Assembly (NCBI RefSeq): GCF_028476545.1 | Contig: NW_026732584.1 | Location: 67,501 to 131,500 of the forward strand | DNA from: Physella acuta | Lineage: Eukaryota; Mollusca; Gastropoda; Physidae | Length of the DNA stretch: 64,000 bases | Direction of reading: 5' to 3' | Program-made: the position numbers and the translations under genes | Part shown: piece by piece, positions 39,791 to 51,589 of the stretch | Numbering within the stretch: position 1 is the stretch's first letter | Layout of the letters: the number at the start of each line of letters is the position of its first letter | The notes under the pieces: model-generated | Database searches by the model: none | What the model was told of the DNA's origin: nothing | What the model saw: the letters and a program-made list of their open reading frames with translations, nothing else

Positions 39791-40132
39791 GACTCGATAA
39801 CGCATAAAACGCCAAAACGTTTATATATTTGTATTTATAATTTTTGCCTGATCAAAATAAGTTCTCTATACTCTGGATGTGATGAAGGACTGAGGAGTAA
39901 AACGGTGAAAACTGTCAATATTTCATGTTATTTTTGTGCACGATTACAATACTTTCTCTATACTACGTATATACGAGAAAGTAAAAATGAAGACAAACAA
40001 TGAAATAGAATTACCAGACATAACTCTGAAATTAAGTATAATGTAAATGACTGGGAATGGCTGTTTAGGCCTTGGTTAATGCTTTCGTCTATTGTTGCAT
40101 ATGACGTCACGGATCGTTCAGTATGTAAACAT

Positions 40133-40180
40133 CCGCCATCGCGTTGTACAGGTCCGCATTCAAAATGGCGATCTGTGCGA
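40133..40180. promoter_or_regulatory. Possible YY1-type promoter elements
   Basis: CCGCCATCGCG and CAAAATGGCGATC, both YY1-like words, lie 25 bp apart in a locally GC-richer patch. No linked coding exon was identified. Confidence 0.3.
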
Positions 40181-40336
40181 TCTAAAGGAATTCCTTTAAT
40201 TCGACTGCCAAGGGTAGTATTAAACTAAGGTAATAAAGGTCGGCAGTCAACAGAACGTATACGCTGTACATTTTTAGCCAATATTTATCGAAGCGGTGCG
40301 AATGAGGCAGCGCCAAATTAAATTCGAATATGTTCG

Positions 40337-40606
40337 CGACACTTTGTTTTTGGTAGGGACAGTAAACAATAAAATATGTTCTCAGCACTTTGTTTTTGGT
40401 AGGGACAGTAAACAATAAAATATGTTCTCGACACTTTGTTTTTTGGTAGGGACACTAAACAATAAAATATGTTCTCAGCACTTTGTTTTTGGTAGGGACA
40501 CTAAACAATAAAATATGTTCTCGACACTTTGTTTTTTGGTAGGGACACTAAACAATAAAATATGTTCTCAGCACTTTGTTTTTGGTAGGGACAGTAAACA
40601 ATAAAC
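40337..40606. repeat. 46-bp tandem repeat, alternating dimers, six copies
   Basis: The unit is CACTTTGTTTTTGGTAGGGA, then CAGTAAACAATAAAATATGTTCT. Successive units alternate CGACA and CAGCA starts and, mostly, six or five Ts, so the array has a dimeric higher-order period of about 93 bp. Confidence 0.9.
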
Positions 40607-41194
40607 TTCATTTTAATTAACAAAAGACAACTGTTAATAATACGAATATGCTCGACCTTTACAATTACTAATAGAGTCCTTGCAAACACGTGACCTAAAT
40701 CACGCGATACCTACGTCCGCCGCAATATTACCGAAAAGTAAATGAGACCATTCGTAAATTATAAACATGTCTGTCTTTAAGTTTAATGTACACCATCGAG
40801 TTGACTAAAGAAGAACATTTTAAAACTGAAAGAGAGGTACATTTTTGTCCGTGTTCATGTTTCGTTATTTTGTAAACATTGTTTTGAATATAGGGTGTTG
40901 CAGTAATACTTTGCTATATAACATGCTATTTTTCAAAAAATTATATAAATTAATTGGCAAGCGCTAAAATTATGTTTTAGCTGTCAAAAATTAAAACAAA
41001 ATATTAAGTATCTATTTCTACGTGTTTTGAATTTTTTAATTCAAGAGAAACTATTGAAAATAATTTTTGAAATAATTAATAATATTAATTCATTAATCCA
41101 TTCCAAGTTTTGGAAAAACTTCCGCCAGGGAGAGATTAAATTTTCCAAACTAAATGAATTATTGTGATGATGATTCCCATTGATAAAAAAAAAC

Positions 41195-42626
41195 ATGGCG
41201 GCTGCTTGTTTCTTGACTTCGCTTCAGCATTTTAAACTCATCATGAACTCCCAATATGCAACAAATATACAAAATTTCAAGTCTATTGTGTACGTACGGT
41301 TGGGAAGTAATGTATTTGCATTCACTTCTGACAGAAAAGTTTTGTGGCGGTAAGTAAATTAATTATTTTTTAAAGTTAATGTAAGACCTAGCAAGCCTAG
41401 CCCCAGGGGACATTACTCCTACTGGACGATTTGGTAAACAGTAAACAAACGTTTATCAAGTTCGACTTTACTCTTTACTTCAGCATATTGCAACTAGATC
41501 TAATAGTAATAGTAATAGTACTAATAGATCTCAATCTACCTGATCCTAAATCTGTTCTTTATACTTCCTTAACTATACTAATCCCTCTAAATAAAAAATG
41601 ACAGTGATTAGGCCTAGATTTTTTTAGTGTGTGTTTGTAGAGATCTAAGTTACTAGATCTAAGTACTAAGTACTACTTAGTACTTAGATCTAGTAACTTA
41701 GTAAGTAGTGACTTCGACTAGTCTAAGTGTAGACTGTAGACTACTGAGGATGTTAGTGTAGTTCACTTGAGCGTAGTTACTGAGTGTAATAAATTAAAAT
41801 GTTAATAATATAGATCTATGACCTAATGATAATTAATAAATAATTATAATTCTAGATCCAGTGAGTAGGTCTGTGAGTCTTTAATTTTTTTTTCTAAATC
41901 TAGCTAGTTAACAACAGTGCTAAATCTAGTTAGTAACTAGAGAAATCTAAATCTAGAATTATTTAGTTTAGTAATTTAGTAGGCAATAGTTGTAATAATA
42001 TTAATAAAATTAAAATGTTGACATCTGTTGCTACTGCGAACCTATCTAGATTTGATTTAAGAAGTAGATTTAAAGTTTAGTTGACTGCTAAAGATTAAGA
42101 AAGTCTGCTACTAACTAGAGTAGTAGGCATATGGTTACTTAGAAATCTAGATGTAGCAAGTATATGTGTGTGTAAATCTAGCAAGACCCAGTTATTTTGT
42201 AGGCATTGAATTATGGTTATTAGAACTAGAGTTTGGATTTAGTAATAGATTTGTCAATATTGACCTGAAGTTATAGATTTAATGGCTAGTTTTAATTGCA
42301 ATTTTATTTATATTTTTGATACGCTTGATAATGTAAACTATGATTATAAGACAAAATTTTAAGTATAAATATTGTGTGTAAATTAAATCTATTTTTCAGA
42401 ATACCTGAATGAAATCAGTGCATATAGACCTCTAGTAAACACAGAAGAAAGTACCCTTCACATGTTCCAGGCAACCTTATCTAAGACTATCAACAAAACA
42501 CAGGAAATCAAAATGTGTTTTAGAATGAAGACTTCATCTGAGTCTGCAATTTGTGAATAACAATATTTGATGCAAGAAAAACATTAAATTCCCTGAAATT
42601 ATGGGACAAATATTACATTAAATAAA
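41195..42626 (+). CDS. Candidate two-exon transcript with a YY1-type start
   Basis: The ATG at 41195 sits in AAACATGGCGGCTGC, the YY1 element often found at housekeeping-gene start codons. Exon 1 ends GGCG|GTAAGT at 41349. Exon 2 starts after ATCTATTTTTCAG at 42400 and is followed by AATAAA at 42621. From the first ATG the peptide is about 56 residues (MAAACFLTSLQHFKLIMNSQ...VLWRIPE). The alternative ATG at about 41258 gives about 83 residues ending SAICE at 42560. The spliced structure and polyA signal support a transcript; which frame is used is unclear and neither peptide is recognised. It may be non-coding. Confidence 0.4.
41645..41701. repeat. Perfect 26-bp inverted repeat with a 5-nt loop
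   Basis: Left arm 41645-41670 (CTAAGTTACTAGATCTAAGT and on), spacer TACTA, right arm 41676-41701 exactly complementary. It lies in the intron of the two-exon candidate transcript. It could fold as a hairpin in RNA or a cruciform in DNA. Confidence 0.95.
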
Positions 42627-42774
42627 GTGCCTTTATCTTTAAATACTTAATAAATTATTAATTTATTTAATAAAAATTGAGCTTGTCTTAATCATTGAAT
42701 TTGTTTATTGATTGTAATTGTTATTGTTAGTGTATGAAAATATTGTAAACTACAGTGAAAGTTGTAAAGTTCAT

Positions 42775-42955
42775 GTTTCTAGCCTGTTGGTTCATGGATC
42801 AGACTTCAATGAGTTCACCTGTTTCTGTGACTTAGGCATATGAAGCGATGATGTGAGTTAGGTACCCCTCATTGCTGGGTGCACTCAGGGACTTTTTACT
42901 GACTTAAACCTCAATTCAACTTGATACTGTTGGGTTAGCAGTCTAGCGCCAGTGT
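42775..42955 (-). mobile_element. tRNA-derived SINE-B, decayed copy
   Basis: Shares GAGTTCACCTGTTTCTGTGA, TAGGCATATGAAGCGAT and the head-side TTAGCAGTCTAGCG with the 39124-39373 copy. No clear TSD. Confidence 0.65.
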
Positions 42956-42959
42956 GTTT

Positions 42960-45111
42960 TGCTTCATATAAAATTTGCAAGTTAAAAACACTGTTTAGTA
43001 TCCTCAATCACTACAGCTTTTCAAAATTATTGAACTAACACACACACAAAGAACGTATTAAAACAACACTCAATACAAATAAAATAAATGTTAATGCTTG
43101 ATCAAAATAAAAGAATTTATTTAGGATATATCAATATATATTTTTACAATGACCTACAAATACTAAATTGGGATTCATTGGTCAAGCAGTAGAGCACACA
43201 ATTGCTAATCCAGAGAAGTGGTTTGAGGGCTTGAGTACATTAAGGGTAACTGGCTTGAGATACTGACTTTTAAGTGTAAACCACACAACTGTTTTATTAG
43301 CCTAAGTCAAAGAAACAAGACATTATTATTACAAGTGGAACATACTTCATCTGTGGAATGATACTTTCATTAACACTAAAAATAAATATTACATAGTGTA
43401 GACAGACACTAAAATACATGCTTACTGTAAAGCAAGAGAAATTATTCTAAAACAATGTAATATACATTAGGCCTACTACTATTTAATCATATCTGTTTAT
43501 TCTGAGTGATATAGGCAGAATACTGTAATTAATAGCATATTTAATTTCTACTAAGTAGGCCTTGTATAGCAACATGAATTTAGCGATATAGATTAATTGA
43601 AGTTGATGATTTTTTTTTTAAATCTTGGAATTAAATTTTCAATGTTAAATTAAAAGCACAATGACAGTAACACAAAGCCAAACAAACCTTATTAAAATTA
43701 AACTAATTTATGTTAGCACTATTAGATTAATCCAATTTTTAGGCTCACTTTGTGCTTAAATCAAAATTTTAATTTCTAGAGCTACTACTTGATATAAAAT
43801 TTGATCTAGTAATACTGGTACACTATAACATGTCTATATAGCTATAACTATGTCTACGAGGACTAACTACTAAGCAGATGACTAATTAGTAATTATGGTT
43901 ATTAGGCCTAGCCTACTGTGTAATAATATCTAGTTTATCTGCTTCTAGATCTAGTACTAAAAAAAAGTACTAGGAAAAGTAAAAGGAATTATTTTTAAAA
44001 ATATGGCATTGATTTAAAATAGGGGCCTATTTATTAAAATGAATAAAGGCAAAGTCTTTATTACTAAAAATAGATCTAATTTAAATTTGGGGCCTATAAT
44101 TAACTATGTTAATAGGATTAATACATAGGGCCTAATTACTAATTTAATTACTAATTAGGCCTAAAGTTTCTACGCAAAAGAAAGTCTAAAGAAAAATTTA
44201 TGGGCCTAAATTCAAAAGTTAAGTCTAAAGGCCAAAGGTTTCTGTTTTACAAAATGTTTGTAGATCTGTAATTTGCCACTAGTGACTAAAAGTAGAGTAG
44301 GCTATTAGTTTAGTCTAGCCAATAGAAAATCTAGCTTATTATTCTATTATTACTAGCTTAAATACTAACTACTTATTAATTAAGTACTAAACTAATACAA
44401 ACACCTATGAATAAAAGTATTCATGTAGTTTACTATAAAAGAAAATAAAAATTACGTAAGCCTACTACTATACTTATAATATAATAGTCTAACTATAGTA
44501 GCTTATATATATATTTATATACTTAATACTATATACTAGTATATACTAGTATATAACTAAAATAAGGCATAGAGATAGAGATCTAGAATTAGAATCTAAA
44601 TAAAATACTTAGGCCCTAGTAAAAGGCTAGTATCAGTAGATCTAGTAGTAGGCTTTTTGATGAGAATTACAGAATGATTTTTTTTATTAAAAATGTATCA
44701 ATAATAGCTAGAACACTAGTAAACTAAGCTAATTTAGCATATTTTATTTTTCTGTGCAAAGTCATTATTACTGAAAAAAATTCCAAAGTCAGGTCAGCCT
44801 GTGGCACCCTCCACTGAACGTGACAGAAGGAAAAAAAAAACTTCACCCGTGACCTTCATTAAAACAGAATTTGCTTTTTTATTTTTTTTATTTTTGGTAA
44901 ACATGTGCTTAATCTTACCCAATAAGTGATAAAAATTTGAAATTTAATTTTAATTACAGTTGTAAAGTAAGATAAACAGCTTAATAAACACATGCTTTTT
45001 TGAGGGGGTGTGGCCCGGGTGTGGTACATCGCAATTATAACTTTATATTTCTGTGTTTTATGACTATATTTGTTTACAATCAGCATGCTATGTTTTTAAA
45101 ATTGATAAAGG
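42960..45111. other. AT-rich stretch dense in CTAG/AGATCT words
   Basis: No gene was seen. A degenerate tRNA-like SINE head lies at about 43173-43260 (GGTCAAGCAGTAGAGCACAC). Many TAGATCTAG-like words and TATACTAGTATA palindromes lie at 43.8-44.7 kb. Confidence 0.45.
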
Positions 45112-45119
45112 GTAAGTAT

Positions 45120-45203
45120 CAGAGGCGTATCCAGGTTTTCGTTGTAGGGGGAGCGAAAAGAGCAAAAAAAGGCGCCGAATTTTTAATACGTTCTATATAC
45201 GTG

Positions 45204-45258
<55 letters not shown>

Positions 45259-46797
45259 CTAGCTGTATAAATTGAAAGTAGCACTATGGAGATATAAGAA
45301 AAAACACACAATGTAGGCCGACAAAACAAAATTGTATCAATCTAAACAAAAAAAAACAACAAAATATACACACTACAACCAAAAACAATGAACGTAACAC
45401 AATCTGTTTGGTAATTCTTGTAAAAAAAATGTCTTACATTATAATTCCTGGGAAATTATTTAAGACAAGTGAAATAGGGGAAATAATCACTCTCTTAATA
45501 TAAATATGTATATATCTACACATTTAATTATAAATGTCAAAACAAATAAATAATTATTTTAGAATATAATGAAATTGTTTAGCACTATTCGTGTTAACAA
45601 AATGTTTTTGTCTGTAATCAGAAATAAATATATCGTCATCATAAATGCTAAAGTATTACAGCATAATGAAAGTTTTTGAAATCAGAGTTGGTATAAAAGC
45701 ACGCTTTTCGATGTAAAGAAATACCTTTGGAATAACAGCCTACATTTAACTAAACATCGGTATTTTAGTTCAGATCATATATTTTTTAAATTAAGTACTG
45801 CTTCTTGTGTTCCTTAAAGATCATTTTTTAACACAGTGATAGGTATGGGTTAGATCACTGTATTGCTCACACACCTTTTTACTGTCCGGTCACTTTAGGT
45901 CAATTATCCAACCGAGTGTATACCTAGGTGTGACATTAATGTCGCTCTACACAATTGTGGTGGTGAGGTGTGGGGGGGGGGGGGGGGGAGAGTGAACTCA
46001 GAGTGAACATAGCGTCAGTTTTTAGATGACTGTTCTAAACATACATATATTTAACACATGTATACTGATTCAGAAATAGATTTAAATAAGTGGCAGTGGT
46101 ATTATGACTATTTTTTTTTTACAGAGGGGTCCATAGGGGAGAGGGGTTGTAACAGTTTCATATAATTTGTAATCGTATCACTATCGCCCAAACTGTAAGA
46201 ATACTACTACTTCATCGTGATGACAATGACGTTGTTGACCGTGTCAAAATTTCCCCACCGCTACGTAGCTTGCCCATAAGTAAATTTAAATAGAGGTGCC
46301 ACATCAGTTGTATTTGTTTCTGTATTGTAATTTTCAAAAAATTAATCACACGATTCAAACTGTATCTATAAAGTAATTATGTGTGAAGTTTTATGTATAA
46401 CATTTTCTAATGCAATTATTCGTAAGCAAATACATTATACAGTTGCCTTAAACTTAACACCCCTCTTGCCAAGTGGTACTACCCGTAGAGGTTTTTAAAA
46501 CATTCCAATGCATCGTAATGGTTATTTTTAGAATGGCAAACTGATGCAGCTGTTAATACGTGTTGTAAACGTAGACACTAGTACAATAGTACGTAGACTA
46601 GTACAATAATGCTTAATTGCTGCATGTAAAAAGAAATCTTGTGATTTACATAGATGTGCCGACCAAAAATATTTTTTTAACAATTATCATTGTTTAAAAC
46701 TTTGAGTTTAAAAAGTTTCCAAAAAGGCGCCACTTTGCTGAAAATGGCCAGAGGAGGAGCGGCCGCTCCCCCTGCTCCCCCCCTGCGTACGCTACTG
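45120..46797. mobile_element. Non-autonomous hAT-type element, copy B (1678 bp)
   Basis: Starts CAGAGGCGTATCCAGG and ends CCTGCGTACGCTACTG, the inverse of copy A at 10599-12431. A perfect 8-bp TSD, GTAAGTAT, lies at 45112-45119 and 46798-46805. The interior is shared with copy A, including blocks near 45470-45600 and 46370-46500. The (TA)n at 45209-45255 is much shorter than in copy A. No transposase frame. Confidence 0.88.
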
Positions 46798-46805
46798 GTA
46801 AGTAT

Positions 46806-47335
46806 ACCAAGTTACAAAATCTGCAATCTAACTAATAATTCATACTTTCAATTTAAAAAATAATAAAAACGATCATCAACGAAGAAAGCGTAAACATTCT
46901 ATTTTTAGGTGTGACATAAAAAACAGTCATAAATCTAGCCAAATGATTGGATTCTTACGCGGCACACATTTTCCCGCGCCTCGTTTTCACCAAACAAGAA
47001 TATAATAAAATGGCATTATTACTTACAGCATGAAAAGCATTGTTGTCAGCCTAATTATATTAAACAATTCTATTTTTATTTGATAGTAAAGATGTTATAA
47101 AAATTGGGTCTAATAAAAAAGTTATTGGATAACGCACCTGCTTTAGTTTATTCGACTTGAAACGCAAGCTAAGTAAGCGTGACTTTCTCTCGACGGCCTC
47201 GTTAAATACAAATAAAGAAATTAGGTCAAAAGTACATCTGGGAATTCTTAAATAACAGACTGAAATAGAAACGGATAGTTCCGATGTCTAAAATTAACGA
47301 TGGCCTCGTTATTATTAGTTTTATCCCTCTACCGT
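46806..47335. other. Downstream flank of the YY1/ETS motif cluster
   Basis: Mixed-composition sequence with no splice-supported frame. Confidence 0.3.
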
Positions 47336-47339
47336 TTAG

Positions 47340-47425
47340 TGAAAGCGAAACTGGTCGCCATTTTGAGTAAGCGCATGAGCCGTGAGATGCCACAAAAATG
47401 ACAAACCCGGAAGCGTTGAACCGAA
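47340..47425 (-). promoter_or_regulatory. Housekeeping-type promoter motif cluster
   Basis: On the minus strand, a CCGG-containing ETS-like site (CGCTTCCGGG) precedes an NRF1-like GCTCATGCGC, which precedes CAAAATGGCGACCAG, a YY1 element overlapping an ATG. That ATG opens MATSFAFTKR before a donor-like AAACG|GTAGAG. This looks like a TATA-less promoter and short first exon of a minus-strand gene. No later exon was found. Confidence 0.4.
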
Positions 47426-47429
47426 CGGC

Positions 47430-48639
47430 CTATCTAGTAGGAAATAATACTAAATACTACTATTTGACGATTTGTTATAATATTATGTCTAGGCCGTCTG
47501 TTTATAACTTAGTGTATGACGTATCATTAATATTAATTACTAATTACTAAGTTAGTACACTAAAGTTCTTAATTCTTTAGACTTGGTCACTTGACTTTAC
47601 GTCTAGTCTTTTCAGTCTTCTTTAAACTACGGTCCCTACACCTCTCAAACTAAAACTAAATCTAACGAGTCGGTTGTATTCTAAATAAAATTCTAGATCT
47701 AGATTCTATATTAAAATCTGCAAAGTCAGTTATTTATCTAATCTAGATTTAGAATCTAGATTCTATCTCTATTTCTAGATCTAAATTCATAAAATTCTGA
47801 TTCTAAAACTTGAGTTTGTTTTGAAGCCAAAAGCGAAAGTAGCTTTCCTAACTTAAAAAAAAAAGATTTAATTAAAAATATTCAGATTTGGTTTAAAAAA
47901 ACGCCAACCGGCAGGACTCCATTTGGACTCCACTGCAACACCCTATTAGAGCTGAGAAATCAAATTTACTTTTCTTTTGTTTCGACTTTGGAACTTAAAT
48001 ATTTTTAATATTCAAGAAGGTTTAGTTAAAAAATCAATAAATTGGTGAATATACATTTTTATCAATTGTACATGAATCGTCTTACTATCAAAAGAAATGG
48101 TAACTACTTAATAATACATATATGCTCAAAATTAGTTTGTAATTTTAAAATCAACGCACATACCAGTACAAAAGATCCTGAGTTTCATTCTCCAATTGGC
48201 ACATGGATTTGATGCTTATTTTGTAAATAAACAAACTCGCTAGTTATAAATATAATAAGCGAAATAAAACATGCATACCATTGAATATAAAGCATTTTTG
48301 AAAAATAGATTTGATTTGCATCAGTTATTTGTTTGTATTGATTGCTTCCCATTTTTAGTTTCATTGTAACCAGGGGAAAAACAAATGTCTTATGTCTTTT
48401 ATAAAAAAAGAAAATAATAATACTATGCACACAAAAATAAGATTGTTTTACTTATGATACTTAACATAAGTATTAGTATTAGGGTATATTTTGTCTATTT
48501 TTTTTTAATCTTGGATTTTAAAAAAATGTTTTTTTTTTACTCTAAATGGTATTGAAAGCAATAGCTTAAAGATTTGCCGATTTGCTTAAGGTTTAAAACT
48601 TCCGCTTGAGGACTGCGACTTTCTGTATTTAATAATAAG
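47430..48639. other. AT-rich, CTAGATCT-rich non-coding stretch
   Basis: TCTAGATCTAGATTCTA-type words cluster at 47.69-47.78 kb. No gene was seen; the 48185-48430 frame has no support. Confidence 0.4.
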
Positions 48640-49010
48640 TTATTTTTGGATCCCTTGAAATCAAGGGACAAGAGCTAAGTCAGTATAAATCATCAGTTCT
48701 TAAGTTAAGGTGTCATGCAATTGCACTCAAAGTTTGCATACAAAGAATATAATTAAAAAAAAACAAAAACAACTGATGCCATGATTTGTTTTAGCCTTGT
48801 TCAAAACGTTTCTTATATATCTCTCAGCAAATCTAGTTCCATAGACTCTACCACTTAAACACACGGTGACAGAAATGCTACACTTCATTCATATCGCTAG
48901 CGACAAACAAGAATGTAGTGTGGCTATTTTGCAACTGTAGGTTTGTAAAATTCTCCATTATAGATTTCATGACGGCAGAAATATAGTATAGACATCTCTT
49001 GACGTCAGAC
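48640..49010. repeat. Dispersed repeat R, copy 2
   Basis: Ordered blocks GGATCCCTTGAAATCAAGGG, AGCCTTGTTCAAAACGTTTC and GCGACAAACAAGAATGTAGT, then ATTTCATGACGGCAG, all shared with copy 3 near 58-60 kb. The first block is itself palindromic. Confidence 0.6.
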
Positions 49011-49135
49011 TATAGACATAGACTGTTGGTGCTCAAGTTTATTTTATTCAAAAAAGATATAAAGCAATGTTTAGTCATGTATTTGTTTACGCTTAAACGG
49101 TGCTTGGGGAGGTACGGACTAGTAGAGGTGCGAAC

Positions 49136-49263
49136 GAGAATTTCTTCAAGGCATATTGTCGGGAAAAACTGAGAGCCCCCCCCCCCCCCTCCACATCCCA
49201 ACCCCTCGAATCCGAAGAAAGTCTACCGCCCTCCACCCTCGAACGAAATGGAATTTATTTAGA
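49136..49263. mobile_element. Short hAT-like element family 1, decayed copy
   Basis: GAATTTCTTCAAGGCATATT, then a C run, AAGAAAGTCTACCGCC and AACGAAATGGAATTTAT. The far end is missing. Confidence 0.5.
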
Positions 49264-50685
49264 AAACTAGGCATACTGCCTAGCTTCGCTTAGGTTTAAC
49301 TTTGCGCGCGTCTAGGCTAGAGCGAAGAGAGTAGGTTACGTAAGACTAAATAAATTGTAATAAAATGTTTTTAAACAATCTAGTTTATTAGCTTTATATA
49401 TATTTACGCTTAAGGAAATACCAAAGCTAGATTAAACTGTCAATGAAAGCTTAATAATAATAAAAAAGCCTAAAACTAGATCTAAATCTAGATCTAGTAC
49501 TAAACTAAATAGCTAGACTCTACCCTAGAATCTTGATATAGAGTTCTAGATCTAGACCTAGACTCAACCCCCATCGCCATCATTCATATGTCTAAACTCT
49601 AAAGTTTAACTAGATCTAGATTTAAATGAAATTCACGATTATTGAATTTTTTACGGACACCTGCATGGTGCATTAAAATTAAATTAATTTAAAACAACAA
49701 AGATCTACATCTAGCTAGGTCTAGCTCTACTCCAAAATTCAACCCTGATTGTTCATGATCTACGATGAGCCCTGGCCTTACGTGAAATCTATTACGGGTT
49801 GGTGGAATGCAACCAGCATCGATGTTTTAAGGGCGCGTTCTAGATTCTAGATCTATTGAGAGACATTTAAAAAAAAATATGCATCATGACAAAACTTGAT
49901 TAATTAAAGATAGGCCTAAACAAGTAAACATGGATATTATTATTAATGGTTTAAATCATGGCACAATAAAGAGTAGTTTAAAAATGTTAAGAAACAGAAC
50001 AACTTACAGTATTTATTATTATAGCATACATGGAAACTTATGCCTACATTAAAAATAGAATAAAACAAATTCAGTGTGTCTGTTTATTTTATTAAATATA
50101 ATATAGGAAAGTCCCAAAGTTTACAAGCTTTTAATTTTAAGAGTCAAGTGTTAATAGAAGCAATAATCTGGCTAGTTTTGTGTACAGTGTAGGATGTGTA
50201 GTCTCAAAGTCAAATGAATAAGCTAAAGGCTGATTATTTATGAATATATTAATACATGCATCTGATTTGCAGGAATAATCAGATATATCATAACTACATA
50301 TCTGGTCAGTCCTGCTAATCAGTTGCATATATTATTATTAGATTTATAGTTATGATATTGACAAATATGAACTTAGAATTGTATTTTGTTGAACAAGGAG
50401 CAGTCACAAAAATGTATATATAAATTCTTGTGTTTTATAAAGAGATTAACTTTGTGCATTGCAATGGATATAGCTTTAATTTGTTAAAAATTGTACAATA
50501 TAACTTCTAAAGGAACATTGCAATGGATATAGCTTTAGTTTATTAAATATTGTACAATATAACTTGTAAAGGAACTTGTAAATTAAAACTCAAACAACAG
50601 ATGCTTACTGATCATATCAGTTATTAAAGTAGCTACATTGAGTTCTGAATCTTCACCATTTTCCTCATCAACTGACCAATAACTT
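49264..50685. other. Mostly non-coding, CTAG-rich, then a weak coding-like tail
   Basis: A 7-bp-stem hairpin, CTAGGCATACTGCCTAG, lies near 49267, and CTAGATCT words at 49.45-49.86 kb. On the minus strand near 50600-50680, acidic text (VDEENGEDSELNVATLI) suggests a further piece of the coiled-coil gene above it. Confidence 0.35.
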
Positions 50686-51241
50686 TCAATAAGCAATTAC
50701 AAATCTATCAAGTTTTGTCTCACTAGCTGAGAGTCTTAAGACTATTCTACCAAAAAAAAAAGTGTCATTGTCATTTATAAATTCCCACTTGTATTTTAGC
50801 AGTTGGCCAGCCATATCTTCTCCATTGATAATTTTAGCTAACCCTTGTTTTTGTCTGGTCTCCACATTGCAGAATATTTCATCATTAATAAATAACTGAC
50901 CTTTTGCCAACTTATCAACATCTATCTTTAACTTCTTTCTTTCTTTATTTTCTTTCTTTTTAATTGATTCTTCTCTTCTTTGTATGATTTCACTTTCAAT
51001 TTCTCGCTGTTGGGTTTTGTGTGATCTTTGCCTGCGAGCACCTTCAGTTATAGCAAAATCAGTTAGCTGATTTCGTTCATTGATACTTTTTGCATCAAGC
51101 CACTCCATTGTTTTATTTTATTTAGCTTTAAACTTTTCTCACAGATAGTGGTGTTGCCTGTGTGTTTATTCCTACATAAGGTTCATTGAAATAACTAACC
51201 AACTGTTGCCAATTTCTTTCAGGGTTTGATTTTAAGAGCAT
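50686..51241 (-). pseudogene. Coiled-coil gene fragment in two frames
   Basis: The first frame (51128-51241) reads MLLKSNPERNWQQLVSYFNE, then PYVGINTQATPLSVRKV and a stop. The second frame (50686-51108) starts MEWLDAKSINERNQLTDFAI and continues as 140 residues of Lys/Glu/Arg-rich helix. The two are offset by one base with a 19-nt gap, yet read as one protein type (an N-terminal NW...YF..PYVGI segment followed by ERN...EGARRQR and a long coiled coil). I have seen this style in invertebrate element-associated proteins of unknown function, but cannot name the family. It is either a frame-broken copy or a gene with an unrecognised junction. It is on the same strand as the exons at 55872 and 57118. 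Confidence 0.45.
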
Positions 51242-51373
51242 GAATTTTTTTATGATTCTGTTTACAGAGTTTCTGTTAACAAACTAATTTGTTGTTGTTT
51301 TTATGTCTGTTTCTATCTAATATCTCATCAAGTACCTTGGAGATATTTTTATTTTTTATATAGACTCTAGTAC

Positions 51374-51589
51374 TGAGGTGGATTGTAATGACTGACGAGA
51401 AGCCGCGTTGGTTGTTAACAGCCTTTATTTACAGACAGCCATGATGCGAAGAGAGAGAAAGGAAGTGGCCAGAGACAACTATATATAGATAACAACATGT
51501 AAGGGACATCACTCAAGATAACAATATAAATATAATACTAATACAGAGAGTGAGTTCCCTTGACCTCACAATTAACTCAATCTATTACA
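51374..51589 (-). repeat. 3' LTR of the Ty3/gypsy element
   Basis: 216 bp, TG...CA ends (TGTAATAGATTG...CCACCTCA on the minus strand), with an AATAAA-type signal. 215 of 216 positions match the other LTR. Confidence 0.92.

Noticed and set aside
40337-40606. Repeat-with-spacer array
   Set aside because: No variable spacers. It is a tandem satellite with two alternating variants.
40182-40689. Minus-strand frames with repeated CPYQKQS/PTKNKV text
   Set aside because: They arise only from the 46-bp tandem repeat.
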